A DNA stretch of 34,825 nucleotides from the NCBI GenBank assembly GCA_016781525.1, contig JADDQE010000151.1:1-34825 (forward strand), written 5' to 3'. Source of the DNA: a bacterium (GTDB lineage: Bacteria > Chloroflexota > Chloroflexia > Chloroflexales > Kallotenuaceae). Of this stretch, positions 9,069-18,527 are shown piece by piece. Every line of letters starts with the position of its first letter. Within the stretch, counting starts at the first letter, position 1. The notes under the pieces were generated by a model. The model ran no database searches and had not been told where the DNA came from. It was given only the letters and a program-made list of their open reading frames with translations. The position numbers and the translations under genes are program-made.

Positions 9069-11168
9069 CTAGACTGCGTGTTCGGCGTGAGCCTTGTCCT
9101 TGATCTGCTCAGCGAGATGCGCGGGCACGTCCTCGTAGTGGTCGAATTGCATAGAGAAGGTGCCCCGTCCCTGCGTAATCGATCGCAGATCGGTGGAATA
9201 ACGCTGGCATTCGGCGAGCGGCACGTGCGCCGTGATGGTGGTGCGGGCACCCTCATTGTTGATGCCCATGATCCGACCACGCCGCGTGTTGAGGTCGCTC
9301 ATGACATCGCCGGTGAATTGGTCTGGCACATTGATCTGGAGCTCGTAGATCGGCTCCATCAGCACCGGCTGCGCCTTTTGCGCGGCCTGCCTGAAGGCCT
9401 GCAGCCCCGCCGTCTTGAAGGCGACTTCCTTGCTGTCGACCGGGTGCTCCTTGCCGTCAAAGACCGATACCTTAACGTCGACCATCGGGCTGCCCGAGAT
9501 TAGACCTTCGTGCATTGCCTCGCGGACGCCCTTCTCAATGGCTGGTGCGAAACCACGGCTGATCACGCCGCCGACGATTGCCCACTCGAACTCCAGCGCA
9601 TCTTCGCGCGTTGGATCTGGTGGCAGAGGGGCGACGCGCAGCGCCACATGGGCATATTGTCCCGCGCCGCCGGTCTGTTTCTTGTGGGTGTAGGCGGCCT
9701 CGGCATTGGCCCGGATGGTCTCGCGGTACGGGATGCGCGGCAGGTCGATGTCGATTGCTACGCCAAACTTGCGCCGCATCCGATCGGCGATATTCTGGAG
9801 GTGGGTTTCGCTGATGCCGCTCAGCAGAGTCTCACCCGTAATGGGATCGCGTGAAATTTGGAGCGCCGGATCTTCTTCCATCACGCGATGGAGCGTCGTG
9901 CCCATCTTGTCGAGATCGGCGCGCGAGTGCGGTTTAACGCCGCCCGTAAACGCCGGCGCGGGATAGGCAATTCCGCGCAGCTGAACCGGGCGATCGGGCG
10001 AGCAAAGCGTGTCACCACTGATCGTCTCCGTCAGCTTGATAACGGCACAGATATCGCCCGGGCCAACGTTGTGTATCGGCGTTTGCTCTTTGCCCCGCAT
10101 GCTATACAGCTGCCCGATGCGCTCTTCCTTACGCACGCGTGAATTCAGCACGCTGGAGTTGGAGTGGAACTCACCCGCGTAGACGCGGACATAGCTGAGC
10201 TTACCGACGTGGGGATCGACGAGCGTCTTGAAGACGAGGGCTGCAAGCGGCTCGTTGTAGCTGGGATGGATTTGGATCGGCGTATCGTGAATAAGGTCGA
10301 TCGCATTGGCAATCTTCCGTGCCGCAGAGGGGATAGCGTCGAGCATCGCGTCGAGTAGCTGTGCACAGCCGGAGAGGACCGTCGCAGAGCCAACATATAC
10401 GGGGACGATTGTATTGTTGGCGATACCCGCGCGCATGCCGTCCCGCAGCTCATCCATGGTCAAGGCATCGGCGCCGCCTTCAAGGTATTTTTCGATCAGG
10501 TGGTCGTTGGTCACCGCGATTTTGTCGATGACCACCTCGCGCATTGCTTGCTCGCGATCGCGGTACTCTTCCGGAATATCGGCTTCTTCGAAGGAGCCGT
10601 CCCGCTTCGAGCTTAGCAGCCAAGCGCGCTGCCGGCGCAGCGAGATGATGCCACGAAAATCCTTTTGGCTCCCAATTGGGAGCTGCATCGGCACGACGGC
10701 GTCACTCAGCAGCTCCTGTGCCTGCTCCACGGTGCGGTCGAAGTCGGCGTTCTCGCGATCCATCTTGTTGACAAAGATCAGCACCGGAACGTTCGCGGCT
10801 TTGGCTGCTTGCCAGACAAGCTCGGTGCCGACTTCGACGCCAGCCGACGCATCCATGACCAGCACCGCGCCGTCGATTACGCGCATCGCCGCCGCGACTT
10901 CGGAGGCATAGTCGGCCGAGCCGGGCACGTCGATCAGATTGATTTTCTGATCCTTCCACTCGATGGGCGCGATCGACAGGTTGATCGACTGGCGGCGCTC
11001 TTTCTCATCCGGGTCGTAGTCCGACACGGTGTTGCCATCTTCGACGCGGCCGAGACGGGTCGTAGCGTGGGCGGTGTACAGCAGCGCCTCGACGAGCGAG
11101 GTTTTGCCGCAGCCACCATGGCCGAAGATACCGACGTTGTGGATGTGCTCTGGGCCATAAGGCTTCAT
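9069..11168 (-). CDS. EF-G-like translational GTPase (second EF-G family, FusA2-type)
   Basis: This 699-residue protein has the full EF-G domain order: GTPase, domain II, then III-V ending in the QGRGTFSMQFDHYEDVP block of domain V. The G motifs are G1 GHGGCGKT (16-23), G3 DVPGSADY (80-87) and G4 NKMD (134-137). G1 lacks the AHIDAGKT form of canonical EF-G, and the G3 His of DTPGH is Ser84. Both features fit the EF-G-like branch whose function is not settled. Canonical fusA is normally next to rpsL/rpsG/tuf, which are absent here, supporting a paralogue. GGAGGA lies just before the ATG. The gene is monocistronic, with a hairpin after the stop. Confidence 0.93.
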   Translation of the reverse strand: MKPYGPEHIHNVGIFGHGGCGKTSLVEALLYTAHATTRLGRVEDGNTVSDYDPDEKERRQSINLSIAPIEWKDQKINLIDVPGSADYASEVAAAMRVIDGAVLVMDASAGVEVGTELVWQAAKAANVPVLIFVNKMDRENADFDRTVEQAQELLSDAVVPMQLPIGSQKDFRGIISLRRQRAWLLSSKRDGSFEEADIPEEYRDREQAMREVVIDKIAVTNDHLIEKYLEGGADALTMDELRDGMRAGIANNTIVPVYVGSATVLSGCAQLLDAMLDAIPSAARKIANAIDLIHDTPIQIHPSYNEPLAALVFKTLVDPHVGKLSYVRVYAGEFHSNSSVLNSRVRKEERIGQLYSMRGKEQTPIHNVGPGDICAVIKLTETISGDTLCSPDRPVQLRGIAYPAPAFTGGVKPHSRADLDKMGTTLHRVMEEDPALQISRDPITGETLLSGISETHLQNIADRMRRKFGVAIDIDLPRIPYRETIRANAEAAYTHKKQTGGAGQYAHVALRVAPLPPDPTREDALEFEWAIVGGVISRGFAPAIEKGVREAMHEGLISGSPMVDVKVSVFDGKEHPVDSKEVAFKTAGLQAFRQAAQKAQPVLMEPIYELQINVPDQFTGDVMSDLNTRRGRIMGINNEGARTTITAHVPLAECQRYSTDLRSITQGRGTFSMQFDHYEDVPAHLAEQIKDKAHAEHAV

Positions 11169-11476
11169 GTTCGTCCTCCATATCTACGTTGAGATAGGAC
11201 AAAACTGCACCTGATGAAGGTGAGCGAAGGCACAGACGGGGCAGACTGCACGAGGCTGCGCGGTGATAATGGAACGCTCTGTTGACCTCCTTGATCAATA
11301 GGGGGCTTCGGAATAGCCGGGCCGCAACCCTGGTATCCCGGCGTAGTGGCCCAACTCCGATCAAAGCACCAATCGTACGCCTTCCGCGTGGGCTACGACG
11401 ATGCTGTAGGATGCAGAAGGAAGAGCGCCGCCAAAACGTCTGCGGGCCACGCACGTCGTGCGCAGCCCGCAGAGCA
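11169..11476. other. Intergenic region upstream of the EF-G-like gene
   Basis: This 308-base spacer lies between the meaB stop (11477) and the EF-G-like start on the minus strand. It contains the ribosome site GGAGGA directly before the EF-G start, and an isolated AAGGAGG-like sequence near 11285 that is not followed by a start codon. No clear promoter or terminator was found. Confidence 0.4.
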
Positions 11477-12430
11477 CTATCTGGCCTCGCCCACACCGAG
11501 CGCTTCGGCAAGCATCCTTTCCGCCGCGGTGTACGGGTCGATCCGCCGAGTCTGGATCTGCGCAACCATTGCTTCGCGCTGCGCTGCCCCGACGCGCTCC
11601 TGGACCAAACCAAGCGCGAGGCCCTGCAAGATCATCCGAAACTCACGCTCGACTCGCTGCCGCTCACGCTCTCCGAAATAGCCGCCGGCCTTAAGGTGCT
11701 GCAAGTGGCTCTGGATTGCGTCAACTGCTTGCGCGACACCCTCGCCTCTGGTGGCGACCGTCATCACAATCGGGACATCCCACTGCTCACGTGGCACGCC
11801 GCCCAGTTGGAGCATCGCTTGAAGGTGGCGCTGTGTCTTTTGCGCGTCCTCGCGATCTGCTTTATTGACGACGAAAACGTCCGCGATCTCGAGAATGCCT
11901 GCTTTGATCGCCTGCACATCATCGCCCAAGCCAGGCACTTCGACGACGACCGTTGTATGCGCCTCGCGGGCGATCTCCACCTCGGCCTGTCCCGCGCCAA
12001 TCGTTTCGACGATGATGGCGTTAAACCCCGCGGCGTCAAGCACCTTGACGACGTCGCCGGTTGCGCGTGCGATGCCGCCGAGCTGTCCGCGGCTGGCCAT
12101 GGAGCGCACAAAGATACTGCGATCGTGTCCTAAAGGCTGCATTCTGATCCGGTCGCCCAAGATCGCGCCGCCGGTGAACGGTGACGTAGGATCAACCGCA
12201 AGAATGCCTACCGACGCATCGCGGCGTCGAAGCTCGAGCGCAATCTCGTTGACAAGCGTGCTCTTCCCGGCTCCAGGAGGGCCCGTTACGCCAATGATAT
12301 GCGCTTGGCCGGTGTACTGGTAGAGCTTGGCGAGCGCGCGTCGTCCGTCATCGCCGCCATTTTCGACGATTGTCACGAGCCGGGCGAGGGCGCGGCGGTC
12401 ACCCGCGCGCATTTGATCGATCAAGCCCAT
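11477..12430 (-). CDS. meaB: Methylmalonyl-CoA mutase accessory GTPase MeaB (ArgK family)
   Basis: This G3E-type P-loop GTPase gates cofactor loading and protects or reactivates adenosylcobalamin-dependent methylmalonyl-CoA mutase. The Walker A motif is GPPGAGKST (50-58). It is followed by DPTSPFTGGAILGDRIRMQ, the switch-region ETIGAGQAEVEIA and the base-recognition NKADRED. At about 317 residues it has family-typical length. I chose ATG at 12430 over the open frame reaching 12571 because GLIDQMRAGDRRALARL is the normal MeaB N-terminus and the longer form would overlap the preceding gene heavily. It starts seven bases after the stop of the B12-binding mutase subunit gene, so the pair is co-transcribed and functionally linked. 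Confidence 0.95.
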   Translation of the reverse strand: MGLIDQMRAGDRRALARLVTIVENGGDDGRRALAKLYQYTGQAHIIGVTGPPGAGKSTLVNEIALELRRRDASVGILAVDPTSPFTGGAILGDRIRMQPLGHDRSIFVRSMASRGQLGGIARATGDVVKVLDAAGFNAIIVETIGAGQAEVEIAREAHTTVVVEVPGLGDDVQAIKAGILEIADVFVVNKADREDAQKTQRHLQAMLQLGGVPREQWDVPIVMTVATRGEGVAQAVDAIQSHLQHLKAGGYFGERERQRVEREFRMILQGLALGLVQERVGAAQREAMVAQIQTRRIDPYTAAERMLAEALGVGEAR

Positions 12431-12437
12431 GGCTGGC

Positions 12438-12860
12438 TCATACTTCCGCCCCCGAGAAGCGCTCGGGCTTGACGCTGCGTCGAATAAAGTCCACGATCTC
12501 GTTGGTGGAGGCGCCGGGCCCGTAGACGGCAGCGATGCCATGTTCCCGCCGCAAGATCTCAGCGTCGGCATCGGAGATGATCCCGCCTGCCACCACCAGC
12601 ACGTCGGCGGCGCCCGCCGCGTGCAAGAGCTGCGTTACCTTCGGCAGCAGCGTCATATGCGCGCCGGATAAGATTGAAAGGCCGATTACATCGACGTCTT
12701 CTTGCAGTGCAGCGTCCACAATCATCTGCGGAGTTTGCTGCAAGCCCGTGTACACGACCTCCATGCCCGCGTCGCGGAGGGCTCGCGCGATCACTTTAGC
12801 GCCGCGGTCGTGGCCGTCTAGGCCCGGTTTGGCGACAAGCACTCGTATCTTACGCTCCAT
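12438..12860 (-). CDS. Methylmalonyl-CoA mutase, small B12-binding subunit
   Basis: This 140-residue cobalamin-binding domain has the DxHxxG signature DGHDRG (15-20, lower cobalt ligand His17), GLSILSGAH (60-68) and [12 protein letters not shown] (89-100). Its length matches the separate C-terminal subunit of split methylmalonyl-CoA mutases (mcmA2/MCM-beta-like) rather than the fused enzyme. It acts with a catalytic large subunit, not in this window, to interconvert succinyl-CoA and methylmalonyl-CoA. Related small subunits serve isobutyryl-, ethylmalonyl- or hydroxyisobutyryl-CoA mutases, so the acyl substrate is not certain. AAAGGA lies six bases before the ATG. meaB follows after seven bases. 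Confidence 0.93.
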   Translation of the reverse strand: MERKIRVLVAKPGLDGHDRGAKVIARALRDAGMEVVYTGLQQTPQMIVDAALQEDVDVIGLSILSGAHMTLLPKVTQLLHAAGAADVLVVAGGIISDADAEILRREHGIAAVYGPGASTNEIVDFIRRSVKPERFSGAEV

Positions 12861-12912
12861 TGCGTGTCCTTTGTGCGGCTGAAGTTATTCAGTGCCGGTA
12901 TCTGCTCTTAGT

Positions 12913-12942
12913 ATTCTAGCATTGGGCAGCAAATCGCAGCAA
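12913..12942 (-). promoter_or_regulatory. Putative sigma-70 promoter for the mcm small subunit-meaB operon
   Basis: On the minus strand, TTGCTG (12942-12937) and TAGAAT (12918-12913) are separated by 18 bases, about 50 bases upstream of the ATG at 12860. Confidence 0.45.
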
Positions 12943-13015
12943 CTCACGCCGGCCGGCAAAAGGTAGAGCTATTACAACCCGCAGTAGCGGTGTTGCGTCG
13001 ACCAATGGGCGTGCG

Positions 13016-14002
13016 CTACTTCTTGCCACGGTCGGGCCGCTTCCGCTGTCCGAAGAAAAGTCCGGATAAGCCGCGGTTACTAGGTGGTTCCTCGGCAATG
13101 CCGTAGTATGCGTCCTCGCCTGGGCGCATGTTCGGCTGCGCTGCCTGTAGCTGCGTGTGGATATCACGGGCATGGGTAAAGATGGTTTCGATTTGGTCAG
13201 GATTTCGCAGGTTATCTCGAATCTCAACAAGCAACCGAATGAGGTCGTCGATCCGGGCGGCGATCGCGGTGCTATTGCTCGCGCAGATCGCGCTGCTCAC
13301 AGCAGGATTGGTAGCCGCCAGCTGCGTCACGATCCGGAAGGGCTCCCCAGCGAGCGGCTCCATCTCGCGCCAACCCCCGCTGCGGCTAACGCTTTCGAGC
13401 AAGGTCGCGCTCAAGATCAGCGGAAGATGCTGGACGCTCGCAACGTAGGCGTCGTGCTCGCTGGCGTCGATATAGTAGGGCTTTGCACCGATAGCCTCGA
13501 TCAGCGCGGCAAGGGTGTCTACAGACTGAGGGCGCGCGGCGGGACTCGGCACCAAGCAATAGATGCTCCTCTTGAAGTACTCGATCGCGGCGTCGCGCAA
13601 GGTGCCGCTGCGACCAACAATTGGATTTCCACCGATAAAGTCGACGGTGGTCGGTAACATCCGCTGCGCCATGGCAAGCACTTCGGCCTTTGTGCTCCCC
13701 ATGTCGCTGACAACTGCTCCGTGCTTGAGGCGCGGCGCAATCTGTTGAAAGGTGCTGCCAATCTGGTCAGGTGGAGCGTTAACAAAAACAACGTCGGCGT
13801 CGGCCACGGCTTCCGTGATTTCTCGTGCCGGCCGGTCAATCATCAGCCGGTCTCGAGCGTCGCGCACGGCTCGGCTATCAGGATCCCAGCCGGTTATCAC
13901 TGGTCGCCCGCTCGTCAGTACGCTCGGGTCTAAGGTGCCTAGCGCCAGCCCAAGCGAGCCGCCAAGTACATCTAGCCCGATAATCGTCACGTTCAATGGC
14001 AT
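13016..14002 (-). CDS. tyrA: Prephenate dehydrogenase (tyrosine biosynthesis)
   Basis: This 328-residue TyrA-family enzyme oxidatively decarboxylates prephenate to 4-hydroxyphenylpyruvate. Seen are a Rossmann N-terminus (VTIIGLDVLGGSLGLALG, 5-22), VVSDMGSTKAEVL, a GGNPIVGRSGTLRDA-type substrate loop (the usual HPM/HP-AG segment is diverged), SEHDAYVASVQHLPLILSA (conserved His region) and a C-terminal helical dimerisation part. The dinucleotide motif deviates: the second Gly of GxGxxG is Asp11. An Asp after beta-2 (GWDPDS) favours NAD over NADP. AroC lies two genes upstream on the same strand, which supports an aromatic amino-acid role. GAGGA precedes the ATG. Confidence 0.87.
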   Translation of the reverse strand: MPLNVTIIGLDVLGGSLGLALGTLDPSVLTSGRPVITGWDPDSRAVRDARDRLMIDRPAREITEAVADADVVFVNAPPDQIGSTFQQIAPRLKHGAVVSDMGSTKAEVLAMAQRMLPTTVDFIGGNPIVGRSGTLRDAAIEYFKRSIYCLVPSPAARPQSVDTLAALIEAIGAKPYYIDASEHDAYVASVQHLPLILSATLLESVSRSGGWREMEPLAGEPFRIVTQLAATNPAVSSAICASNSTAIAARIDDLIRLLVEIRDNLRNPDQIETIFTHARDIHTQLQAAQPNMRPGEDAYYGIAEEPPSNRGLSGLFFGQRKRPDRGKK

Positions 14003-14090
14003 AGTTCCTCAGGGTGAACCGGAGATTGCCGTGTGTGGCCGAGAGAACTCCGCACGACCCACAACACGCGATCGTCGATCCAGGTGCCGT

Positions 14091-14948
14091 TTAGCCTTCC
14101 GGCTGAACTTGAGACAGCAGCAAGGCCTCGGTTAATATGATCACGAGGGCAAGTAGACCGAACGTTACCAACGATAATACGCGGAGCCCCGCCATTACCA
14201 GCACGACCACCAGCAGTAACCCAATCTCGTAGGCCTGGCGTCGGGCTCGTCCCACGTCGAGCCGGTGGATCCGCAGCTTATAAAAACGCTGGCCGAGGAG
14301 ATAGGTGAGCGGCGTCATCATGGCGGTGATGGCGTAGAACGTGGACAAGCAGAGCAGAAGGTAGACCGGTAGGTCGGGAAGATCGAGCAGCCAGCCGGTT
14401 GGTGCGGGCACGAAGGCCAGCAGATAACCCAGCAGCCCAAACCCAACCATGCCTTGCCAGCCGATGCCTGGGAGTGCAAGCCGAAGCTGTACCGGAATGA
14501 ACGTGAGTGCAGCCGCTAAGGCCCAGCTAAAAGGAAGCAGCAGCCGTGGCACGAGGCCCGCCGCCAAAAGGCGCTCAGGGGCGGCAAGCAGCAGGCTGAG
14601 CGCTGCGACCCAAGCGAGCACTGCCAAGGCAATGACGAATGGCTTGGCGCGCCAGGGCCCCTGCATCGGCTCCGGCTCCCACTCGAGGAGTACCGGCTCA
14701 CGCACGCGTTTGCTTGGTGGCTCGGGAACGTTGATCGGCTGTGATCGAACGCGGCCATGCGTTGTGGGTGCAGGGGGTAGCTGCTGCTCGATACGTCGCC
14801 GAATCGAGCGCGGTTGGATCTTGTCAAGGTCATCGTCGTCGTCAAACTCAGCGGGCTTGTGGACCGGCTGGGTGTGTTCCGCGACGGGCGCCTCGACCGG
14901 TGAGCCTGCCTCAATATCTTCTTGGTCTGACGTATGCGAGTCGTTCAT
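14091..14948 (-). CDS. Membrane protein of unknown function with acidic/proline-rich N-terminus
   Basis: The 285-residue product starts with about 105 hydrophilic residues (an acidic run FDDDDDLDK and a basic RSIRRRIEQQ). Four to six hydrophobic segments follow, from about 105 to 280, including FVIALAVLAWVAALSLLLAA and GLLLVVVLVMAGLRVLSLVT. The N-terminal part has no signal sequence and is probably cytoplasmic. I recognise no family. It lies between aroC and tyrA on the same strand (94 and 88 bases away), so it may share their transcript, but nothing ties it to aromatic synthesis. Only a weak TAGG precedes the ATG at 14948. Confidence 0.7.
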   Translation of the reverse strand: MNDSHTSDQEDIEAGSPVEAPVAEHTQPVHKPAEFDDDDDLDKIQPRSIRRRIEQQLPPAPTTHGRVRSQPINVPEPPSKRVREPVLLEWEPEPMQGPWRAKPFVIALAVLAWVAALSLLLAAPERLLAAGLVPRLLLPFSWALAAALTFIPVQLRLALPGIGWQGMVGFGLLGYLLAFVPAPTGWLLDLPDLPVYLLLCLSTFYAITAMMTPLTYLLGQRFYKLRIHRLDVGRARRQAYEIGLLLVVVLVMAGLRVLSLVTFGLLALVIILTEALLLSQVQPEG

Positions 14949-15042
14949 GGCCTACCATGGGACGGCACAATTGGCTTGCCCCGTCGGGTCTCAATGCTCT
15001 TCGAACCAATCTTCTTCGCACTGCTCTCGCCAATCGCGTATG

Positions 15043-16113
15043 CTAGAGCCGCGCGGCACGCTGCCGTAACCAGTGGTCAGCCAGCACAAGCAGCAGCATT
15101 GCCTCGGCGACCGGCACAAGCCGTGGGAGCACCGTCGGATCGTGTCGTCCCTTGACTGTGATCAGCGCCGGATCGCCGCTCTGATTCACTGTTTGCTGCT
15201 CTTGGGCGATCGACGCAGGTGGCTTAGCCGCAACACGCACGACGATTTCTTCGCCGCTTGAGATACCGCCGAGAATTCCGCCTGCATGATTACTTGTCGT
15301 GCCGATGTGACCGTCTTCTCGTCGTGTAAATGGGTCGTTATTACGTGAGCCGCGCTGCTGGGCCACATCGAAGCCTGCGCCAATCTCCACGCCCTTAACC
15401 GCGGGGATGCTCAGCATAGCTTTGCCAATATCGGCGTCCAGCTTATCAAAGACGGGCTCGCCTAGACCCGGCGGCACGCTGCGGGCCCGGACCTCGACGA
15501 TCCCGCCGAGCGAATCGAGCTCACGCCGGGCTTGCTCGACCAACGCGACCATCTGCGGGGCGACCTCAGGGTCCGGGCAGCGCATTGGGTTGCGCTCGAT
15601 CTCGGCCTCGTCGATCCGCTCCGCTCGAAGATGGGCCAGCTGCACGGTATAGGCGAAAACGCGCACGCCGATCGTTCCCAGAAGCTTACGTGCCACCGCG
15701 CCGGCTGCGACCCGGCCAACGGTCTCCCGTGCTGAGGAGCGGCCGCCACCGCGATAATCGCGAAAGCCGAACTTCGCATCCCAGGTATAGTCGGCGTGGC
15801 CGGGCCGATATAAATCCTTGATTGCGTCGTAGTCCTGCGAGCGCGCATTAGTGTTTTCGACGACCATTGCGATCGGCGTGCCGGTGGTGCGCCCCTCGAA
15901 GACTCCTGACAATATTCGAACCGCATCGGGCTCGTTGCGCGCCGACGTCATCCGGCTTTGCCCGACCCGGCGCCGATCTAGGTCGTGCTGGATGTCCGGC
16001 TCGGCGAGTGGAAGACCTGACGGGCAACCATCGACTACGACGCCGACGGCAGCCCCATGCGATTCCCCAAAGGTGCTAATGCGAAAGAGTGTTCCGAAAC
16101 TGCTACCGCCCAT
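15043..16113 (-). CDS. aroC: Chorismate synthase
   Basis: AroC removes phosphate from 5-enolpyruvylshikimate-3-phosphate to give chorismate, using reduced FMN. Conserved blocks are [20 protein letters not shown] (His of GESHG), [89 protein letters not shown] and [19 protein letters not shown]. The length of about 356 residues is normal. I place the start at ATG 16113, which overlaps the end of the preceding gene by 11 bases (translational coupling). A TTG at 16125 is in frame but has no usable Shine-Dalgarno. With tyrA downstream it supplies and then uses chorismate-derived prephenate; chorismate mutase is not here. Confidence 0.96.
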   Translation of the reverse strand: MGGSSFGTLFRISTFGESHGAAVGVVVDGCPSGLPLAEPDIQHDLDRRRVGQSRMTSARNEPDAVRILSGVFEGRTTGTPIAMVVENTNARSQDYDAIKDLYRPGHADYTWDAKFGFRDYRGGGRSSARETVGRVAAGAVARKLLGTIGVRVFAYTVQLAHLRAERIDEAEIERNPMRCPDPEVAPQMVALVEQARRELDSLGGIVEVRARSVPPGLGEPVFDKLDADIGKAMLSIPAVKGVEIGAGFDVAQQRGSRNNDPFTRREDGHIGTTSNHAGGILGGISSGEEIVVRVAAKPPASIAQEQQTVNQSGDPALITVKGRHDPTVLPRLVPVAEAMLLLVLADHWLRQRAARL

Positions 16114-17239
16114 CGTACTGTACAACCTGTCGTGGATAAAAGGCGCGTCGACTGGCGAGCGACAGTAGCCAAAAGAGTGCTGTAAAGACTGTCAGTCCGC
16201 CGAGTGCCTGTACGAACCCATTGTCGAGTGAGAAGGGGCCGATCATTGCCGTTGGAAAGGTAAAGTCGGGAACAATCAGCGCGATGGTGCCTGCAAGCGC
16301 CAACGTGGCGACCAGGAGGTTGACCCACCAGGCCAGCCGGCTGCGGAACAGGAAGCCGAGAATCAGCATCAGATCAATGACGGCAACTGCGACGAGCACC
16401 CCGACCGTGCTCCAGTAGGTTGTGGTCAGCGTAGCGGGCGCCAGCTCTACTCCAAAGGCGGCCATCTGCCCATTCGCCACTTGCTCAAAGCTATTCGGGT
16501 CCCAAAGGGTGAATGCCGCCAACGTTGCCGCCGCGCCAAAGCTTGGTAGGTACAACAGGATAATGAGCCAGCGGGCGAAATTCGCGAAGGGACTGCGCCG
16601 CTCCACGACGGTCTCGCCCGGCTCCGTGTGCAGGGGCGGAACGGTCTCCATGCGGTCGGTGTCGCCGGGCGCCGTGTGTGTGACAGGCTGCACGGGCATC
16701 CGATCGGTTTGAAAGGGTGGCGCGCTTGGTGCCGCATCTGCCTGCGCCCGATAAGTTGCCGGCATAGCCTGGGTCGGCGCGTCATAGATCGTCGCCCGGT
16801 CGTCCCGGTGCTCGTCGGCTGGCGCAGCGTAGATGTTGGCGACGTGTTGGGTGCCGATGGGAGCAACGGCTATGGGCGTTGTCGCGCCTTCAGCCGGTGA
16901 GACTTCGCGTCCGGTTTCTGCTGTCGTCTGGGCACCAGCTTCGGGCATCGTGGGTGCCGTAAAAAGCTCGGGATGCTGCTGACGTAGCCATGCTAGTCCC
17001 TGGTGTGCTTTCTGTTTGTGTGGTGCAATCGTGAGCGCGTGCTCCAGTGCAGATCGCTGCTCGTGCGGATCCCTAGCAACGCCACCCAGCCAGATCCAGG
17101 CATCCGCGTTGAACGGATCATCGGCGACGAGGCGGCGCAACATCTGCGTCGCCTCGTCGCGACGGCCACTACGAGCGGCGGCGATGGCATCGTCCAGGGC
17201 AACGTTCGCGTTGTCGGTCATAACTTCTCGCTGGGTCAT
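16103..17239 (-). CDS. TPR-like N-terminal, four-helix C-terminal membrane protein
   Basis: The product of about 378 residues opens with TPR-like helices ([21 protein letters not shown], in two pieces, then [19 protein letters not shown], about 12-95). A proline/alanine/threonine-rich linker (about 95-210) follows, then four hydrophobic segments from about 220 to 360. TPR-plus-linker-plus-TM proteins of this type are common in Chloroflexi; a scaffold or envelope role is plausible but unproven. ATG 17239 is chosen because GAGGTG lies six bases ahead; a GTG nine bases upstream has no ribosome site. The stop overlaps the aroC start. Confidence 0.72.
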   Translation of the reverse strand: MTQREVMTDNANVALDDAIAAARSGRRDEATQMLRRLVADDPFNADAWIWLGGVARDPHEQRSALEHALTIAPHKQKAHQGLAWLRQQHPELFTAPTMPEAGAQTTAETGREVSPAEGATTPIAVAPIGTQHVANIYAAPADEHRDDRATIYDAPTQAMPATYRAQADAAPSAPPFQTDRMPVQPVTHTAPGDTDRMETVPPLHTEPGETVVERRSPFANFARWLIILLYLPSFGAAATLAAFTLWDPNSFEQVANGQMAAFGVELAPATLTTTYWSTVGVLVAVAVIDLMLILGFLFRSRLAWWVNLLVATLALAGTIALIVPDFTFPTAMIGPFSLDNGFVQALGGLTVFTALFWLLSLASRRAFYPRQVVQYDGR

Positions 17240-17294
17240 AGCTAACACCTCGTTTCAAGTGACGAACATGCCGCAGACCTGGGCTTGAAATCGA

Positions 17295-17309
17295 GATGGC
17301 CCCGCCATC
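17295..17309 (-). terminator. Possible weak terminator hairpin after the glycosyltransferase gene
   Basis: GATGGC and GCCATC form a six-bp stem around three bases, seven bases beyond the stop at 17316, followed on the minus strand by TCGATTTC. The short stem and broken U-tract make this tentative. Confidence 0.3.
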
Positions 17310-17315
17310 GAATGC

Positions 17316-18527
17316 TTAGCTGGCCCAAGGGCTTTGTTGCCAGCCTTGGTAGGCCTGCTCATAGGTCTGCAGCGTTTGCCGCGCGATTCGTCGCCAATTA
17401 TACGTGTCTTCCACCATGCACAAGGCGTTGGCTGCTCGCTCTGCGGCCCAGGTAGGATGCTGGAGCGTATGTAAGATCCCCCAGGCCAGCGAGGCGGCGT
17501 CACCACATTTCGTGAGAATGCCAGTCTCATGTGGCCTGACGAACTCGGCTAACCCGCCCGTCTCGGATACCACAACCGGGCAGCCGTAGGCCATAGCTTC
17601 TAATGCGACAATTCCGAACGGCTCGTACAAGCTTGGAAAGACGGCGACATCGGCGACTTGATACAGCTTATCACGAACGTCGTCAGCAATAAAGCCCGTA
17701 AAGACAAAATGGTCGGCAACTCGCAGGGCCTGCGCCATCTCACGGAGCACCGGGAGATATGCACCGGTTCCAGCGATCACAAACTTGACGTTGGGCAGCG
17801 TCTGCAGAATAAGGGGCGCGGCCTCGATCAGAATCTGCACTCCCTTTTCATGAACCAGCCGCCCTACGTAATATGCAATCTTGTCGTCGGGCGCGGCAAA
17901 AGTTTGACGAAACGCCGCACGCTCCGCTGGATTTAATCGGCCCAGCTGCGGCTTGGTGACGCCATTGTAGATCACGTCGAGCTTGTCAAAGGGAACGCTG
18001 AAGAAATTATGGACTTGCTGCGCCATGTACTTGCTGACGGTGATGACGCGCCAGGCCTCGTAGGTCAGCCACCACTCGGTGCCATTGATGGCTAAGGACT
18101 CGTCGCTTGTGAGCCGGCCTTGCATGCGGCCGCGCTCCATGGAGTGCACCGTGACCACGAGGGGACGCTTCAGCGCATATTTGAGGCCGACGCTCGCGTA
18201 AGCAACCAGCCAGTCATGTCCGTGGATGAGGTCAAAGTCACCAAGCGCGGTGGCTAGCTCGTGGCACTTTCGTTCGAGGTGAAGGTTGTTCTCTTGAGTG
18301 TGGGCAAGTATGCTTTGGTTTCCAACTGGCGGCGCGACTGACGGCACCCGATGCACCGTCAACCCATCACACAGCCGGTCAAGCGCCGCCCCGCCTCCGA
18401 GACCTGGCGTGACCACATGCACGTCCAGCCCCTCGGCTGCGAGAGCTGGAGCGAGATCGCCAACATGCTTGCCGAGGCCGCCAACGATATGCGGCGGAAA
18501 CTCCCACGACAGCATCAGAACTCGCAC
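17316..18527 (-). CDS. Glycosyltransferase family 4/5-like (glycogen-synthase-like N-terminus)
   Basis: This GT-B glycosyltransferase of about 403 residues starts with MRVLMLSWEFPPHIVGGLG (1-19), the glycine-rich N-lobe loop shared with starch/glycogen synthases and GT4 enzymes. Later motifs are HGHDW (102-106), the donor-site GRLVHEKG (222-229), VIAGTG and EPFGIVALEAM (302-312, the EX7E pair Glu302/Glu310). The acceptor is unknown; glucan, glycolipid or compatible-solute synthesis are all possible. The start is GTG at 18527, set by a perfect AGGAGG six bases upstream. An in-frame open stretch back to 18641 lacks such a site. It is separated from the upstream TPR gene by 213 bases containing a 36-base repeat. 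Confidence 0.9.
   Translation of the reverse strand: MRVLMLSWEFPPHIVGGLGKHVGDLAPALAAEGLDVHVVTPGLGGGAALDRLCDGLTVHRVPSVAPPVGNQSILAHTQENNLHLERKCHELATALGDFDLIHGHDWLVAYASVGLKYALKRPLVVTVHSMERGRMQGRLTSDESLAINGTEWWLTYEAWRVITVSKYMAQQVHNFFSVPFDKLDVIYNGVTKPQLGRLNPAERAAFRQTFAAPDDKIAYYVGRLVHEKGVQILIEAAPLILQTLPNVKFVIAGTGAYLPVLREMAQALRVADHFVFTGFIADDVRDKLYQVADVAVFPSLYEPFGIVALEAMAYGCPVVVSETGGLAEFVRPHETGILTKCGDAASLAWGILHTLQHPTWAAERAANALCMVEDTYNWRRIARQTLQTYEQAYQGWQQSPWAS

Noticed and set aside
8950..9072. 40-codon plus-strand ORF after the CPBP protease region
   Set aside because: It runs through the EF-G-like terminator palindrome, has no proper ribosome site and ends in low-complexity residues.
11282..12133. 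Plus-strand open frame of 283 codons opposite meaB
   Set aside because: It is antisense to well-conserved MeaB sequence with intact GTPase motifs; composition is Arg/His/Leu-rich in the way typical of shadow frames.
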